A DNA stretch of 53,873 nt, taken from positions 1-53,873 of the forward strand of contig JAAVDH010000023.1 of NCBI GenBank assembly GCA_014801865.1. The letters run 5' to 3'. Source of the stretch: Bacteroides sp. Its GTDB lineage: Bacteria; Bacteroidota; Bacteroidia; Bacteroidales; Muribaculaceae. The notes below the pieces were generated by a model. The model was not told where the DNA came from, did no database searches, and saw only the letters and a list, made by a program, of their open reading frames with translations. A program made the translations under genes and the position numbers. Positions 44,122 through 52,310 of the stretch are shown piece after piece. The stretch's first letter is position 1; each line of letters starts with the position of its first letter.

Positions 44122-45195
44122 ATGAAGCTATTGACCATTAATCCGGGTTCCACTTCTACCAAAATCGCGGTGTTTGAAGATGTCACTCCCGTGCTTACAG
44201 TCACGCTGCGTCACAGCGTGCAAGACCTCAAGCCGTTTGCCAGTGTGAACGATCAGTTTGAGTTTCGCAAACGTCTGGTGCTTGAAGCTTTGGCCGAGCA
44301 TGACATATCCCTTGACTTTGATGCCGTTGTGGGGCGTGGCGGTCTGCTTCGTCCTATCGAGGGTGGCGTATATGAAGTCAATGAAGTGATGCTGGAAGAG
44401 ATGAAGCATCCCATGCGTCAGCATGCCTGCAACCTCGGATGCCGCATAGCCCGTGACATAGCCGATATGATACCCGGATGCCGTGCGCTCACCGCCGATC
44501 CCGGAGTTGTGGATGAGCTCGTCGACGTGGCCCGCATAAGCGGTTCGCCCCTGATGCCGCGTATCACTACATGGCATGCCCTCAACCAGCGCGCCATTGG
44601 TCGACGCTTTGCCGCCGATCTTGGCGATGGCCGTAAATATGAAGACCTCAATCTTGTGATATGTCACCTTGGCGGAGGCATCTCCGTAGGCGCCCATCGC
44701 CACGGACGTTGCGTCGACGTGAACAATGCCTTCGACGGCGAGGGCCCCTTCTCGCCCGAGCGTGCGGGTTCACTACCCGCGGGTTCGCTCATCGACCTCT
44801 GCTACTCGGGACGTTATACCCAGGATGCCCTTAAGAAGCGTATCAGCGGTAATGCCGGGCTGGCAGCCCACCTGGGCACAACCGATGTGGCACAGATCGT
44901 AAAGAATATCGAAGCCGGTGACGAGCATCAGCGTCTGGTGCTTGACGCCATGATATATAATGTAGCCAAGTACATCGGTTCGATGGCTGTGGCCGTAGGT
45001 GGAAAGATTGACGCCATACTGCTCACCGGTGGTATAGCTCATTCAGATTATGTAGTGTCACGCATACGTAATCAGGTAGAATTCCTTGCTCCCGTCACCG
45101 TCTATCCCGGCGAGGACGAGATGCTGGCGCTTGCTGCCAACGGTGTGGGTGCGCTTAAGGGCGAGATACCCGTCAAGGAGTATACCAAAGCATAG
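44122..45195 (+). CDS. buk: Butyrate kinase-family acyl kinase
   Basis: A 357-residue ASKHA-fold kinase that turns acyl phosphate plus ADP into the free acid and ATP. The phosphate-binding start is TINPGSTSTKIAVFED, and the core motif CHLGGGISVGAHRHGRCVDV is at about residues 177-196, followed by GEGPFSPERAGSLP. The C-terminal LLTGGIAHSDYVVSRI is typical of Buk. It is the energy-conserving step of the operon. A 103-base gap separates it from iorA, the longest in the operon and the place where an internal promoter might sit. Confidence 0.94.
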   Translation: MKLLTINPGSTSTKIAVFEDVTPVLTVTLRHSVQDLKPFASVNDQFEFRKRLVLEALAEHDISLDFDAVVGRGGLLRPIEGGVYEVNEVMLEEMKHPMRQHACNLGCRIARDIADMIPGCRALTADPGVVDELVDVARISGSPLMPRITTWHALNQRAIGRRFAADLGDGRKYEDLNLVICHLGGGISVGAHRHGRCVDVNNAFDGEGPFSPERAGSLPAGSLIDLCYSGRYTQDALKKRISGNAGLAAHLGTTDVAQIVKNIEAGDEHQRLVLDAMIYNVAKYIGSMAVAVGGKIDAILLTGGIAHSDYVVSRIRNQVEFLAPVTVYPGEDEMLALAANGVGALKGEIPVKEYTKA

Positions 45196-45298
45196 TCCGC
45201 GTCGTACTCACCTCGCCCCGTCTCCTCTCTCCTCACCAAAAGTCTTATCAGTCAGTTAACGAATTACCCTCTCATCCCATAAAATATCTAACATACCC

Positions 45299-46954
45299 AT
45301 GAAACGGTTGCTACTCGGCGACGAGGCATTTGCCCTCGGAGCCCTCGATGCCGGTCTGTCAGGTGCTTACGCCTATCCCGGCACCCCCTCTACTGAAATA
45401 CTTGAGTTTGTTCAGAGCCATCCGCTCACCCGTGAGCGCGGTATTCACAGCCATTGGTCGTCAAATGAGAAGACCGCTGTGGAGGAGGCTCTGGGTATGT
45501 CATACTGCGGCAAGCGCGCCATCTGTGCCATGAAGCATGTGGGGCTCAACGTTGCCGCCGACCCATTTGTCAATTCGGCCATGACAGGCGCCAACGGCGG
45601 TCTGCTCATAGTGTCGGCCGATGACCCCTCGATGCACTCGTCGCAAAATGAGCAGGATTCACGCTTCTATGCTTCTTTCGCCATGCTCCCGGTGCTTGAG
45701 CCCTCCACTCAGCAGGAAGCATACGATATGGCCGCCTACGGATTTGAGCTTTCCGAGAAATATGGACTGCCGGTAATGGTGCGTTTCGTGACCCGTCTGT
45801 CGCATTCTCGCGGTGTGACCTGCGTCAAGGATACGCCCGATGAGGAGAACACCCTCCACTATCCAGAGAAAAAAGAGCAGTGGGTGCTCATGCCTGGCAT
45901 ATCACGCCGCCGCTACCCCCTGCTTATCGAAGACTACCGCCGCCTTGAGGAGGAGTCGGCCCGCTCACCCTTCAACCGCTACGAAGATGCAGCCGATCAC
46001 TCTCTCGGTATCATCGCCTCGGGTGTGACCTACAATTACCTTACCGAACTGTTTCCCGACGGGGTACCCTTCCCCGTGCTCAAGATAGCGCAGTATCCCG
46101 TGCCCCGCGACCTGGTGCGCCGTCTCAGCGACGAATGTGCCTCGCTGCTGATAATCGAAGAGGGACAGCCCGTCATAGAGCAGTCACTGCGCGGCATGCT
46201 TGACCTGCGCCCTGAGCTCTATGGAAAGCTTGACGGAGTGTTGCCGCGCACCGGTGAGCTTACTCCCGACTCAGTGCGTGAGGCCCTGCTGCGTCTGCGC
46301 CCCGAGCTCGAGTGTCTACGTCGCGAGCCGTTGCGCGAAGTGCCCTCAGTGGTCACCCGCCGTCCGCCGGCCCTCTGTCAGGGTTGCGGTCACCGCGATG
46401 TGTACCATGCGCTCAACGATGTGCTCGCAGGCTACGAGTCGCCCAAAGTGTTCGGCGACATCGGTTGCTATACCCTCGGATTCCTCGCGCCCTTCAATGC
46501 CCTTGACACTACGGTAGATATGGGAACCTCCATCACCATGGCGAAAGGAGCTGCCGACGCCGGTCAGCATCCCGCCGTGGCCGTGATAGGCGACTCTACC
46601 TTCACTCACTCGGGCATGACAGGATTGCTTGATGCCATCAACGAAAACTCCCCGATACTTGTCATCATATCAGATAATCTGACTACCGGCATGACCGGCG
46701 GTCAGGATTCGCAGGGCACCGGTAAGATAGAGGATATATGCCGCGGACTCGGAGCTGATCCGGCTCATGTGCGCACGATTGACTCACTGCCTAAGAATCA
46801 TGATGAGATGATGGCGCTCTTCAAGGAAGAGATAGATTATCCGGGTCTGTCAGTGGTAGTGTCGCGCCGCGAATGTATACAGACCGCACGCCGCCATGCC
46901 TCGGCTGCCGCCAAGGAAAAAAACTCTGAAAAGACTCCGGTGGCCAAAAACTAA
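45299..46954 (+). CDS. iorA: Indolepyruvate ferredoxin oxidoreductase, alpha subunit
   Basis: A 551-residue TPP-dependent subunit that oxidatively decarboxylates aryl pyruvates (indole-, phenyl- and hydroxyphenylpyruvate) to the arylacetyl-CoA with reduction of ferredoxin. Motifs: GAYAYPGTPSTEILEF near residue 25, DDPSMHSSQNEQDSRFY near 105-120, PPALCQGCGHRD near 355-367, and the TPP site GDSTFTHSG through ISDN near 430-460. The protein ends in an Ala/Lys tail without the C-terminal two-[4Fe-4S] ferredoxin-like domain of the archaeal enzyme, as I recall for Bacteroides. An external electron carrier is therefore needed. Confidence 0.93.
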   Translation: MKRLLLGDEAFALGALDAGLSGAYAYPGTPSTEILEFVQSHPLTRERGIHSHWSSNEKTAVEEALGMSYCGKRAICAMKHVGLNVAADPFVNSAMTGANGGLLIVSADDPSMHSSQNEQDSRFYASFAMLPVLEPSTQQEAYDMAAYGFELSEKYGLPVMVRFVTRLSHSRGVTCVKDTPDEENTLHYPEKKEQWVLMPGISRRRYPLLIEDYRRLEEESARSPFNRYEDAADHSLGIIASGVTYNYLTELFPDGVPFPVLKIAQYPVPRDLVRRLSDECASLLIIEEGQPVIEQSLRGMLDLRPELYGKLDGVLPRTGELTPDSVREALLRLRPELECLRREPLREVPSVVTRRPPALCQGCGHRDVYHALNDVLAGYESPKVFGDIGCYTLGFLAPFNALDTTVDMGTSITMAKGAADAGQHPAVAVIGDSTFTHSGMTGLLDAINENSPILVIISDNLTTGMTGGQDSQGTGKIEDICRGLGADPAHVRTIDSLPKNHDEMMALFKEEIDYPGLSVVVSRRECIQTARRHASAAAKEKNSEKTPVAKN

Positions 46955-47000
46955 CGACCTCCCACTTCACCACACACATATTACATTTATAGACGTAGTT

Positions 47001-47576
47001 ATGAAGACCGACATAATCCTGGCCGGTGTAGGAGGTCAGGGCATACTCTCGATAGCCACCATTCTTGGAGCGGCCTCGCTCAAGGAAAATCTGTATATCA
47101 AACAGGCCGAAGTACATGGTATGAGCCAGCGTGGAGGCGATGTGCAGAGCAATCTGCGCCTCAGCAGCTCACCGATAGCTTCCGACCTCATACCCCTCGG
47201 CGGAGCCGACATCATAGTGTCGCTCGAACCTATGGAGGCTCTGCGTTATCTTCCCTACCTGAAGCCTGACGGATGGGTGGTAACCTCTACCGCACCATTC
47301 GTCAACATACCCGACTATCCCGATATGGGTGCTATTGAGGCCGAACTGGCCGCGCTGCCCCATGTGGTAGCCTTCGATATGGATGCCGTGGCTAAGGAGG
47401 TGGCGACAGTGCGCTCCTCCAATATGGTGCTTCTCGGGGCGGCGTCACCCTTCATAGAGCTTTCTGGCGAAGTGATAGAAGAGGCCATACGCACTATATT
47501 CGGTGCGAAGGGCGAGAAAATCGTCAACTCCAATCTCGAAGCCTATCGTGCGGGCCGCAGCCGCGTGAATAAATAA
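47001..47576 (+). CDS. iorB: Indolepyruvate ferredoxin oxidoreductase, beta subunit
   Basis: A 191-residue partner of IorA, equivalent to the gamma domain of 2-oxoacid:ferredoxin oxidoreductases. It opens ILAGVGGQGILSIATILG and has the marker EVHGMSQRGGDVQSNLR (about residues 36-52). The chosen start, MKTDIILAG, is 46 bases after iorA; the frame extends upstream into iorA but those residues are not family-like. Length is normal. Confidence 0.94.
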   Translation: MKTDIILAGVGGQGILSIATILGAASLKENLYIKQAEVHGMSQRGGDVQSNLRLSSSPIASDLIPLGGADIIVSLEPMEALRYLPYLKPDGWVVTSTAPFVNIPDYPDMGAIEAELAALPHVVAFDMDAVAKEVATVRSSNMVLLGAASPFIELSGEVIEEAIRTIFGAKGEKIVNSNLEAYRAGRSRVNK

Positions 47577-47624
47577 AAATAATCTCTTCTCCACTCTTCA
47601 CCACCACTCATTAACAGTTTCCGT

Positions 47625-48941
47625 ATGTTTCCGTTATCAGATGAGCAACTGCTTGATGCCCTGCAACGTATGGGCATAGGCGATGATATATCACGTGCCA
47701 CCATCCGTCAGATCGTAGCCTTGTCGGGCGAACTTGAAGATGTGGCTCAGGAGCCTTATATCCACCTCGAACTGGGCAACCCCGGCCTCCCTGCATGTGA
47801 GCTTGGTGTAGCCGAAGAGTGTCGGAAGTTAGCTGAGGGAATTGCCAATCAATATCCCAACATCGCCGGTATACCGCGCCTTAAAGAGGCGGGAAGCCGT
47901 TTTGTCAAGGCGTTCATAGACGTAGACATTCCCGGTCGATTCATTGTGCCCACCGTGGGGTCCATGCAAGGCACATTCACAATGATGCTGTTGCTGGGCG
48001 CGCGTGAAAAGAGGCGTGACACGGTGCTGTATCTCCATCCCGGATTCTCCCCGCAACTGCTTCAGTCAAAGGTGCTGGGGCTTAAGAGCGAAATGTTCGA
48101 TATATACAACTATCGCGGCAAAGCTCTTGAAGCCAAGCTCGAGGAAATACTCTCGAAGGGCAACGTCACGGCGATGCTCTACAGTAATCCCAACAATCCT
48201 GCGTGGACAAACTTCACAGAGGAGGAACTGGAGATTATAGGCCGTATGGCCAACCGCCACGATGTGATAGTCATGGAGGATATGGCTTATATAGGTATGG
48301 ACTTCCGTTCTGACCTCTCACGTCCCGGTGAAGCTCCGTTTGTGCCTACTGTGGCCAGGTATACTGACAATTATGTGATATTTATCTCAGGCTCAAAGAT
48401 ATTCAGCTATGCCGGACAGCGCATAGCGCTGGTATGTGTAGGCCCCCGCCTCGGTATGCGCAATTTCGAGGCTCTCAACGAGCTGTACCACATGCCTACC
48501 TTTATCGACTGCTTCATTTACGGTGTGCTCTACTGTGTCTCATCGGGCACCGCTCACTCTGCCCAGTATGCTCTGGCGGCAATGATGGAGGCAGCCGTGG
48601 AGGGCAAACTCGATTTCGTAGATATGTGTCGCGAATATGGCCGACGCGCCGCCGAAACGAAAAAAGTGTTTACCGACAATGGATTCAACATCGTCTACGA
48701 ATGTGATGGCGACGGACGTCCCGTATCAGACGGATTCTTCTTCACCGCCGGATACAAGGGATTGTCAAGTGCCGAACTTCAGGGTAGACTGATGCGTCAT
48801 GGTGTGGCCACGATAGCTCTCTCATCCACCGGCAGCGAGCAGGACGGAGTAAGAGTCTGTGTGTCGCTCCTTGACAGTCCTGACAAACTGGCTGAGCTTG
48901 ACCGCCGTCTTAAGAAATTCGTCACAGAGATAGAGAAGTAA
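47625..48941 (+). CDS. PLP-dependent class I/II aminotransferase
   Basis: A 438-residue fold-type I aminotransferase. The PLP lysine is in ISGSKIFSYAGQR (Lys about 259). YSNPNNPAW (about 187-195) and EDMAYIGMD (with the ring-binding Asp) are also seen, as is the N-terminal HLELGNPGLP. It probably converts an aromatic or branched amino acid to its 2-oxoacid, feeding IorAB. Its place in the operon, 48 bases after iorB and 39 before the CoA-transferase, is the main argument for the substrate; the sequence alone does not tell aromatic from other specificity. Confidence 0.9.
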   Translation: MFPLSDEQLLDALQRMGIGDDISRATIRQIVALSGELEDVAQEPYIHLELGNPGLPACELGVAEECRKLAEGIANQYPNIAGIPRLKEAGSRFVKAFIDVDIPGRFIVPTVGSMQGTFTMMLLLGAREKRRDTVLYLHPGFSPQLLQSKVLGLKSEMFDIYNYRGKALEAKLEEILSKGNVTAMLYSNPNNPAWTNFTEEELEIIGRMANRHDVIVMEDMAYIGMDFRSDLSRPGEAPFVPTVARYTDNYVIFISGSKIFSYAGQRIALVCVGPRLGMRNFEALNELYHMPTFIDCFIYGVLYCVSSGTAHSAQYALAAMMEAAVEGKLDFVDMCREYGRRAAETKKVFTDNGFNIVYECDGDGRPVSDGFFFTAGYKGLSSAELQGRLMRHGVATIALSSTGSEQDGVRVCVSLLDSPDKLAELDRRLKKFVTEIEK

Positions 48942-48980
48942 ATACTCCCATCCCCACCCTTAACCCTTACCACCCCGATA

Positions 48981-50276
48981 ATGGCTAAATATATGTCGGC
49001 TGCCGAGGCGGCCAAACTGATACACAGCGGCGACCATGTATATATTCAGGGCAGCACCTCCATACCCGAGGTACTTTGCAAGGCTATGGCCGACCGCGGA
49101 CATGAGCTGCGTGACGTAGTGCTTTACTCAGGCTTTGCCGTGGCCAAGGGACCGGCGCCTTATTGTAAACCGGAGTATAAGGATTCGTTTCTGATAGATT
49201 CGTTTTTTGTCAACAACTCTATACGCGAATGGATAGCTCAGGGATACGGTACGATGACTCCGCGATTTCTTGGCGAAGTTCCCGCGCTGTTCCGTGACGG
49301 CACATGTCGCGTGGATGTGGCGCTCATCAATTGCTCCATGCCCGATAAGGACGGCTATGTGAGCTACGGAGTGTCGGCCGACCTGGCTACAGCCGCCGTA
49401 GAGTGTGCTGACAGAGTGATAGCCCAGATTAATCCCCACATGCCCTTCTCTTACGGTGATCCCGTGATACACATTGACCGTCTGGCCGCAGCCGTTGAAG
49501 TGGATGAACCTCTGGTAGAGGTGCCCACAGCAGTGCCGACCGAGAAGGAGATACGTATAGGCTCATTCATAGCCGAAAAGATACCTGACGGTGCCACCCT
49601 TCAGATAGGTGTGGGTGGTATACCTAACGCCGTGATACGTGCACTTCACTCTCATAAACATCTCGGACTACATACCGAGGCCATGACCGACGGCGTATTA
49701 CCGTTGCTTGAAGAGGGTGTGATAGACAATTCGCTTAAGAAAGTGATGCCGGGAAAATCGGTGGCATCGCTTGCCATAGGTTCGCGCCGGTTGTATGACT
49801 TTATGGACTACAACCCCGATATAGTGTTTAAGGATGTGGCGTGGACCAACGACCCGGCCCGCATAGCCGAGAATCCTCGGGTAGTGTCTATCAATTCATG
49901 TCTTGAGATAGACCTTACGGGACAGATTTGTGCCGACTCCATAGGCACCAAGATATTCTCGGGCGTGGGCGGGCAGCACGATTTCGTTTATGGTGCATCG
50001 AAGAGCGAGGGAGGAATGTCGTTCCTGGCCATGCTATCGACCACAAATAAGGGTGCGAATAAGATTAAGCCGGTGCTCACTTCGGGCGCGGGAGTGGTGA
50101 CCACACGCTTCCAGACCCAATATCTGGTGACCGAGCATGGTATCGTGGATCTCCGTGGCCGCAATCTTGCCGAACGTGCCAAGCTTATTATCAGCATAGC
50201 TGCTCCCGAATATCGCGAGGAACTGGAGAGAGCCGCTGCCGAACGATTCGGCTATTCGTTCCTGCGACTGCGTTGA
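48981..50276 (+). CDS. Acetyl-CoA hydrolase/transferase family CoA-transferase
   Basis: A 431-residue class I CoA-transferase of the Cat1/4-hydroxybutyrate CoA-transferase group. Motifs are VYIQGSTSIPEVLCKAM at the start, LQIGVGGIPNAVIRAL (about residues 210-225), and LGLHTEAMTDGV, whose Glu (about 233) is the likely covalent CoA carrier. GGMSFLAMLSTTNKG and TEHGIVDLRGRN follow. It moves CoA between acetate and another acid. In this operon it gives a second exit for the acyl-CoA made by IorAB, or activates acids taken from outside. It is the last gene of the operon. Confidence 0.92.
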   Translation: MAKYMSAAEAAKLIHSGDHVYIQGSTSIPEVLCKAMADRGHELRDVVLYSGFAVAKGPAPYCKPEYKDSFLIDSFFVNNSIREWIAQGYGTMTPRFLGEVPALFRDGTCRVDVALINCSMPDKDGYVSYGVSADLATAAVECADRVIAQINPHMPFSYGDPVIHIDRLAAAVEVDEPLVEVPTAVPTEKEIRIGSFIAEKIPDGATLQIGVGGIPNAVIRALHSHKHLGLHTEAMTDGVLPLLEEGVIDNSLKKVMPGKSVASLAIGSRRLYDFMDYNPDIVFKDVAWTNDPARIAENPRVVSINSCLEIDLTGQICADSIGTKIFSGVGGQHDFVYGASKSEGGMSFLAMLSTTNKGANKIKPVLTSGAGVVTTRFQTQYLVTEHGIVDLRGRNLAERAKLIISIAAPEYREELERAAAERFGYSFLRLR

Positions 50277-50283
50277 ATATAAG

Positions 50284-50787
50284 CTACATGCGCCCGGCGT
50301 TGGAGGCGGGAACACGGCCTCCGGGACGGGTAGGTGTGCCTGTCAGGCCTGAGCCTGCGGGAGGCATTACTATGCCCGGTTCTGACGACCCGCCTATGGG
50401 GCGTGAGGGGACGATAGGCTGCGTGACGGGATTATCCACCGGATAGTCGTCCGGCAGGGTCACGGGTCTGTTTACGGGTCGGCCCGATGAGGGAATGACG
50501 GGCCTGACCGGTCTGTTGGGTGCTACGGGCCTGTTTGTGCCCGGAGCAACAGGTGCGTTACCCCAGTATACAGGTCCGGCCGGGGGCAGGGGAGTGGTAT
50601 ATGCGAATGGTGACCCCACTGCATAGTAAGGATAGTTGGAGTAGTAATAGTCGGGGTAGATACCTCCGGCACCTACGCTGACACCTATGGATGAGGATGT
50701 GGGTTCGAGCATGGCGTCGCATGAAGTCATTGACAGAGCTATCAGAACTATTGTTCCGGCGAGTATAGAATGTGTGCGGTGTGTCAT
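50284..50787 (-). CDS. Proline-rich lipoprotein, hypothetical
   Basis: A 167-residue predicted lipoprotein: signal peptide with lipobox SMTSC ending at Cys23, then a Tyr-rich stretch (YPDYYYSNYPYY) and a Pro/Arg-rich low-complexity tail (NRPVAPNRPVRPVIP). I recognise no domain; the composition suggests an extended surface or wall-spanning protein. It converges on the CoA-transferase with seven bases between stops, so it is a separate transcript. Confidence 0.7.
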   Translation of the reverse strand: MTHRTHSILAGTIVLIALSMTSCDAMLEPTSSSIGVSVGAGGIYPDYYYSNYPYYAVGSPFAYTTPLPPAGPVYWGNAPVAPGTNRPVAPNRPVRPVIPSSGRPVNRPVTLPDDYPVDNPVTQPIVPSRPIGGSSEPGIVMPPAGSGLTGTPTRPGGRVPASNAGRM

Positions 50788-50905
50788 AGTGGTGAGAGTA
50801 TTATGGTATAGTAATACAACAATTCTCTACGAAGAAAGTTAGAAAACTGAAGCCACTGGGTGGTATGCTGATTCTGCGGCATCGGTGAGATAAGGTGTTA
50901 GGGAG

Positions 50906-51092
50906 GAGCTGTGTCAAAATTATGTATAGTGTTATCCAAGGAGGCATTCCGGAGGAAATGCCCCGATTCATCGGCTTGCCGCTTTGCTCCGCAAATAATA
51001 GCCGCGGGTTACGCCTGCGGCTCACCCACGGCTATTATCGGCACACCTCCTCCGGAGTGTGCTGGAGGATATGTTAATTTTGACCCAGCTTC
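50906..51092. repeat. MITE-like palindromic element, copy 2
   Basis: A 187-base element with clear terminal inverted repeats: GAGCTGTGTCAAAATTA (50906-50922) and TAATTTTGACCCAGCTTC (51075-51092). The central palindrome AATAGCCGCGGGT (50997-51009) pairs with ACCCACGGCTATT (51024-51036). The hairpin at 50940-50967 (GGCATT/AATGCC) has loop CCGGAGGA, complementary to the TCCTCCGG loop of the hairpin near 51041-51062. No transposase is encoded, so movement would need a partner element. Confidence 0.78.
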
Positions 51093-51174
51093 TAAATTTA
51101 AACAGTCTCTTAATTGATATTGATAAGGAATACCATCCGACAGTAACGGCTCGGAACGCGGAATCCGAAAACTA

Positions 51175-51206
51175 AGAGAGTGAATTTAACGGTAAATTCA
51201 CTCTCT
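51175..51206. terminator. Perfect 14-bp hairpin
   Basis: AGAGAGTGAATTTA (51175-51188), loop ACGG, TAAATTCACTCTCT (51193-51206). No T run follows. It could be a bidirectional terminator or an inverted-repeat scar. Confidence 0.6.
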
Positions 51207-51567
51207 AAAGGTCAAACAGAAAAATATCCGGATGCTTCCGTTCTGAAATAGATGCCGATACCTTCCATACACTACATTCAAAAGTGATACAGCTTAGAAG
51301 AACGGTAAATCTCCACTTGACGCACTACGGGCTATCGTCTAAAATGACGGGACAACTAATCATGCCTTTTGCTTTCGCTGAATAGTTACTACACTACATA
51401 GATATGTTAAAATATTTTAATATCAACAAATAAGTACACATACAATTTCAATTCATCTTAATTTTTACTAAATTGCGCTTTCATCGGATTCTTCCTCCCA
51501 CCCGCCATTGAGAAGGCGATAGCGTCAGCGAACCAATCATCCTATTATCAACCTCAAATCTGTGGAT

Positions 51568-52249
51568 ATGATCTATCACAATCCCCTTTCTCCACTTAAG
51601 GCATCGTACCGCCTTATATGCTTAATGGTCATCACATTATTGAGCATATCTCAACTTAATGCAAAGCTTGTGGTCACTTCTAATGGCCTGACGGTACTTA
51701 ACGAATATGTAGCAAAACAATCCGCCCCATACGAGCGTTCTGTAGTACCGACAGATGATGGAGTAATAGTGACATACCACTTTAATTACTTTGAAGCTGC
51801 TAAAGAGGCAAACAGTTACCGCTTGTCATTACCCGGTTTTTATGATGTATCCACACAGGGTAGCCCAGCATTACTTACAAGAAGAGATGCATTTGATTGT
51901 CCCAGCAATACATCGCCGACACGGTTACTATCCCTACCTTTCAATTGGTGAAGATATTTCTGTTGATGAGAACGAAGATGAGAAAAAAACAAACAGATTT
52001 ATAACTGTATCAGATTATCAAAGTGGACTTATTTTCATACATTATATAACTGATGAAAGTATGGGAATACCATCCATTTCTGTGTATAATGCGATTACAG
52101 GTACCCTGATAGAAGAATACGGCAATTCACCCACAGGAGAAACCAAACTATACATTAGCCGTCCGACAATGCCAGGCTACTATAAGATCGTCCTAAGTTT
52201 ACCTGGGCTTTCTAAGCCTGCTGATGTATACAGTATTGCCATAAAATAG
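51568..52249 (+). pseudogene. Frameshifted or truncated secreted protein
   Basis: Two overlapping frames look like one interrupted protein. Frame one starts with a signal peptide (LICLMVITLLSISQLNAK) and runs through KLVVTSNGLTVLNEYVAKQS and VVPTDDGVIVTYHFNYFEAA, resembling the N-terminus of Bacteroidales secreted proteins with a C25/propeptide-like region, then stops at 51951. The second frame carries on from about 51902-51950 with SIGEDISVDENEDEKKTNRF and a strand-rich end (GTLIEEYGNSPTGETKLYIS, YYKIVLSLPG) like a T9SS-type tail. A small indel, or a large deletion of the middle of the protein, would explain this. It may instead be a sequencing error. Base composition is more AT-rich than the operon upstream. 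Confidence 0.55.
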
Positions 52250-52310
52250 GATTTGCCTCTCACTCATTTTTAATAACAAATCATTTTACTAACAATCAAT
52301 CATCAAAATA

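Larger units (their letters stand above)
50788..51561. other. Long spacer with MITE-like element and hairpin
   Basis: A 774-base region without a credible gene. It contains MITE-like copy 2 (50906-51092), a strong hairpin at 51175-51206, and an AT-rich stretch from about 51385 to 51480 that may hold the promoter of the downstream secreted-protein gene. Short frames here are Cys/Arg-rich translations of the repeat. It could be scar tissue from past insertions. Confidence 0.6.

Noticed and set aside
43174-45195. ptb-buk as part of a classical butyrate synthesis operon
   Set aside because: No thiolase, hydroxybutyryl-CoA dehydrogenase, crotonase or butyryl-CoA dehydrogenase genes are in the operon or window; iorAB and an aminotransferase are instead.
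50895-51117. Small Cys/Arg-rich open frames in the 50.9 kb spacer
   Set aside because: They are translations of the MITE-like element and its inverted repeats, not conserved proteins as far as can be seen.
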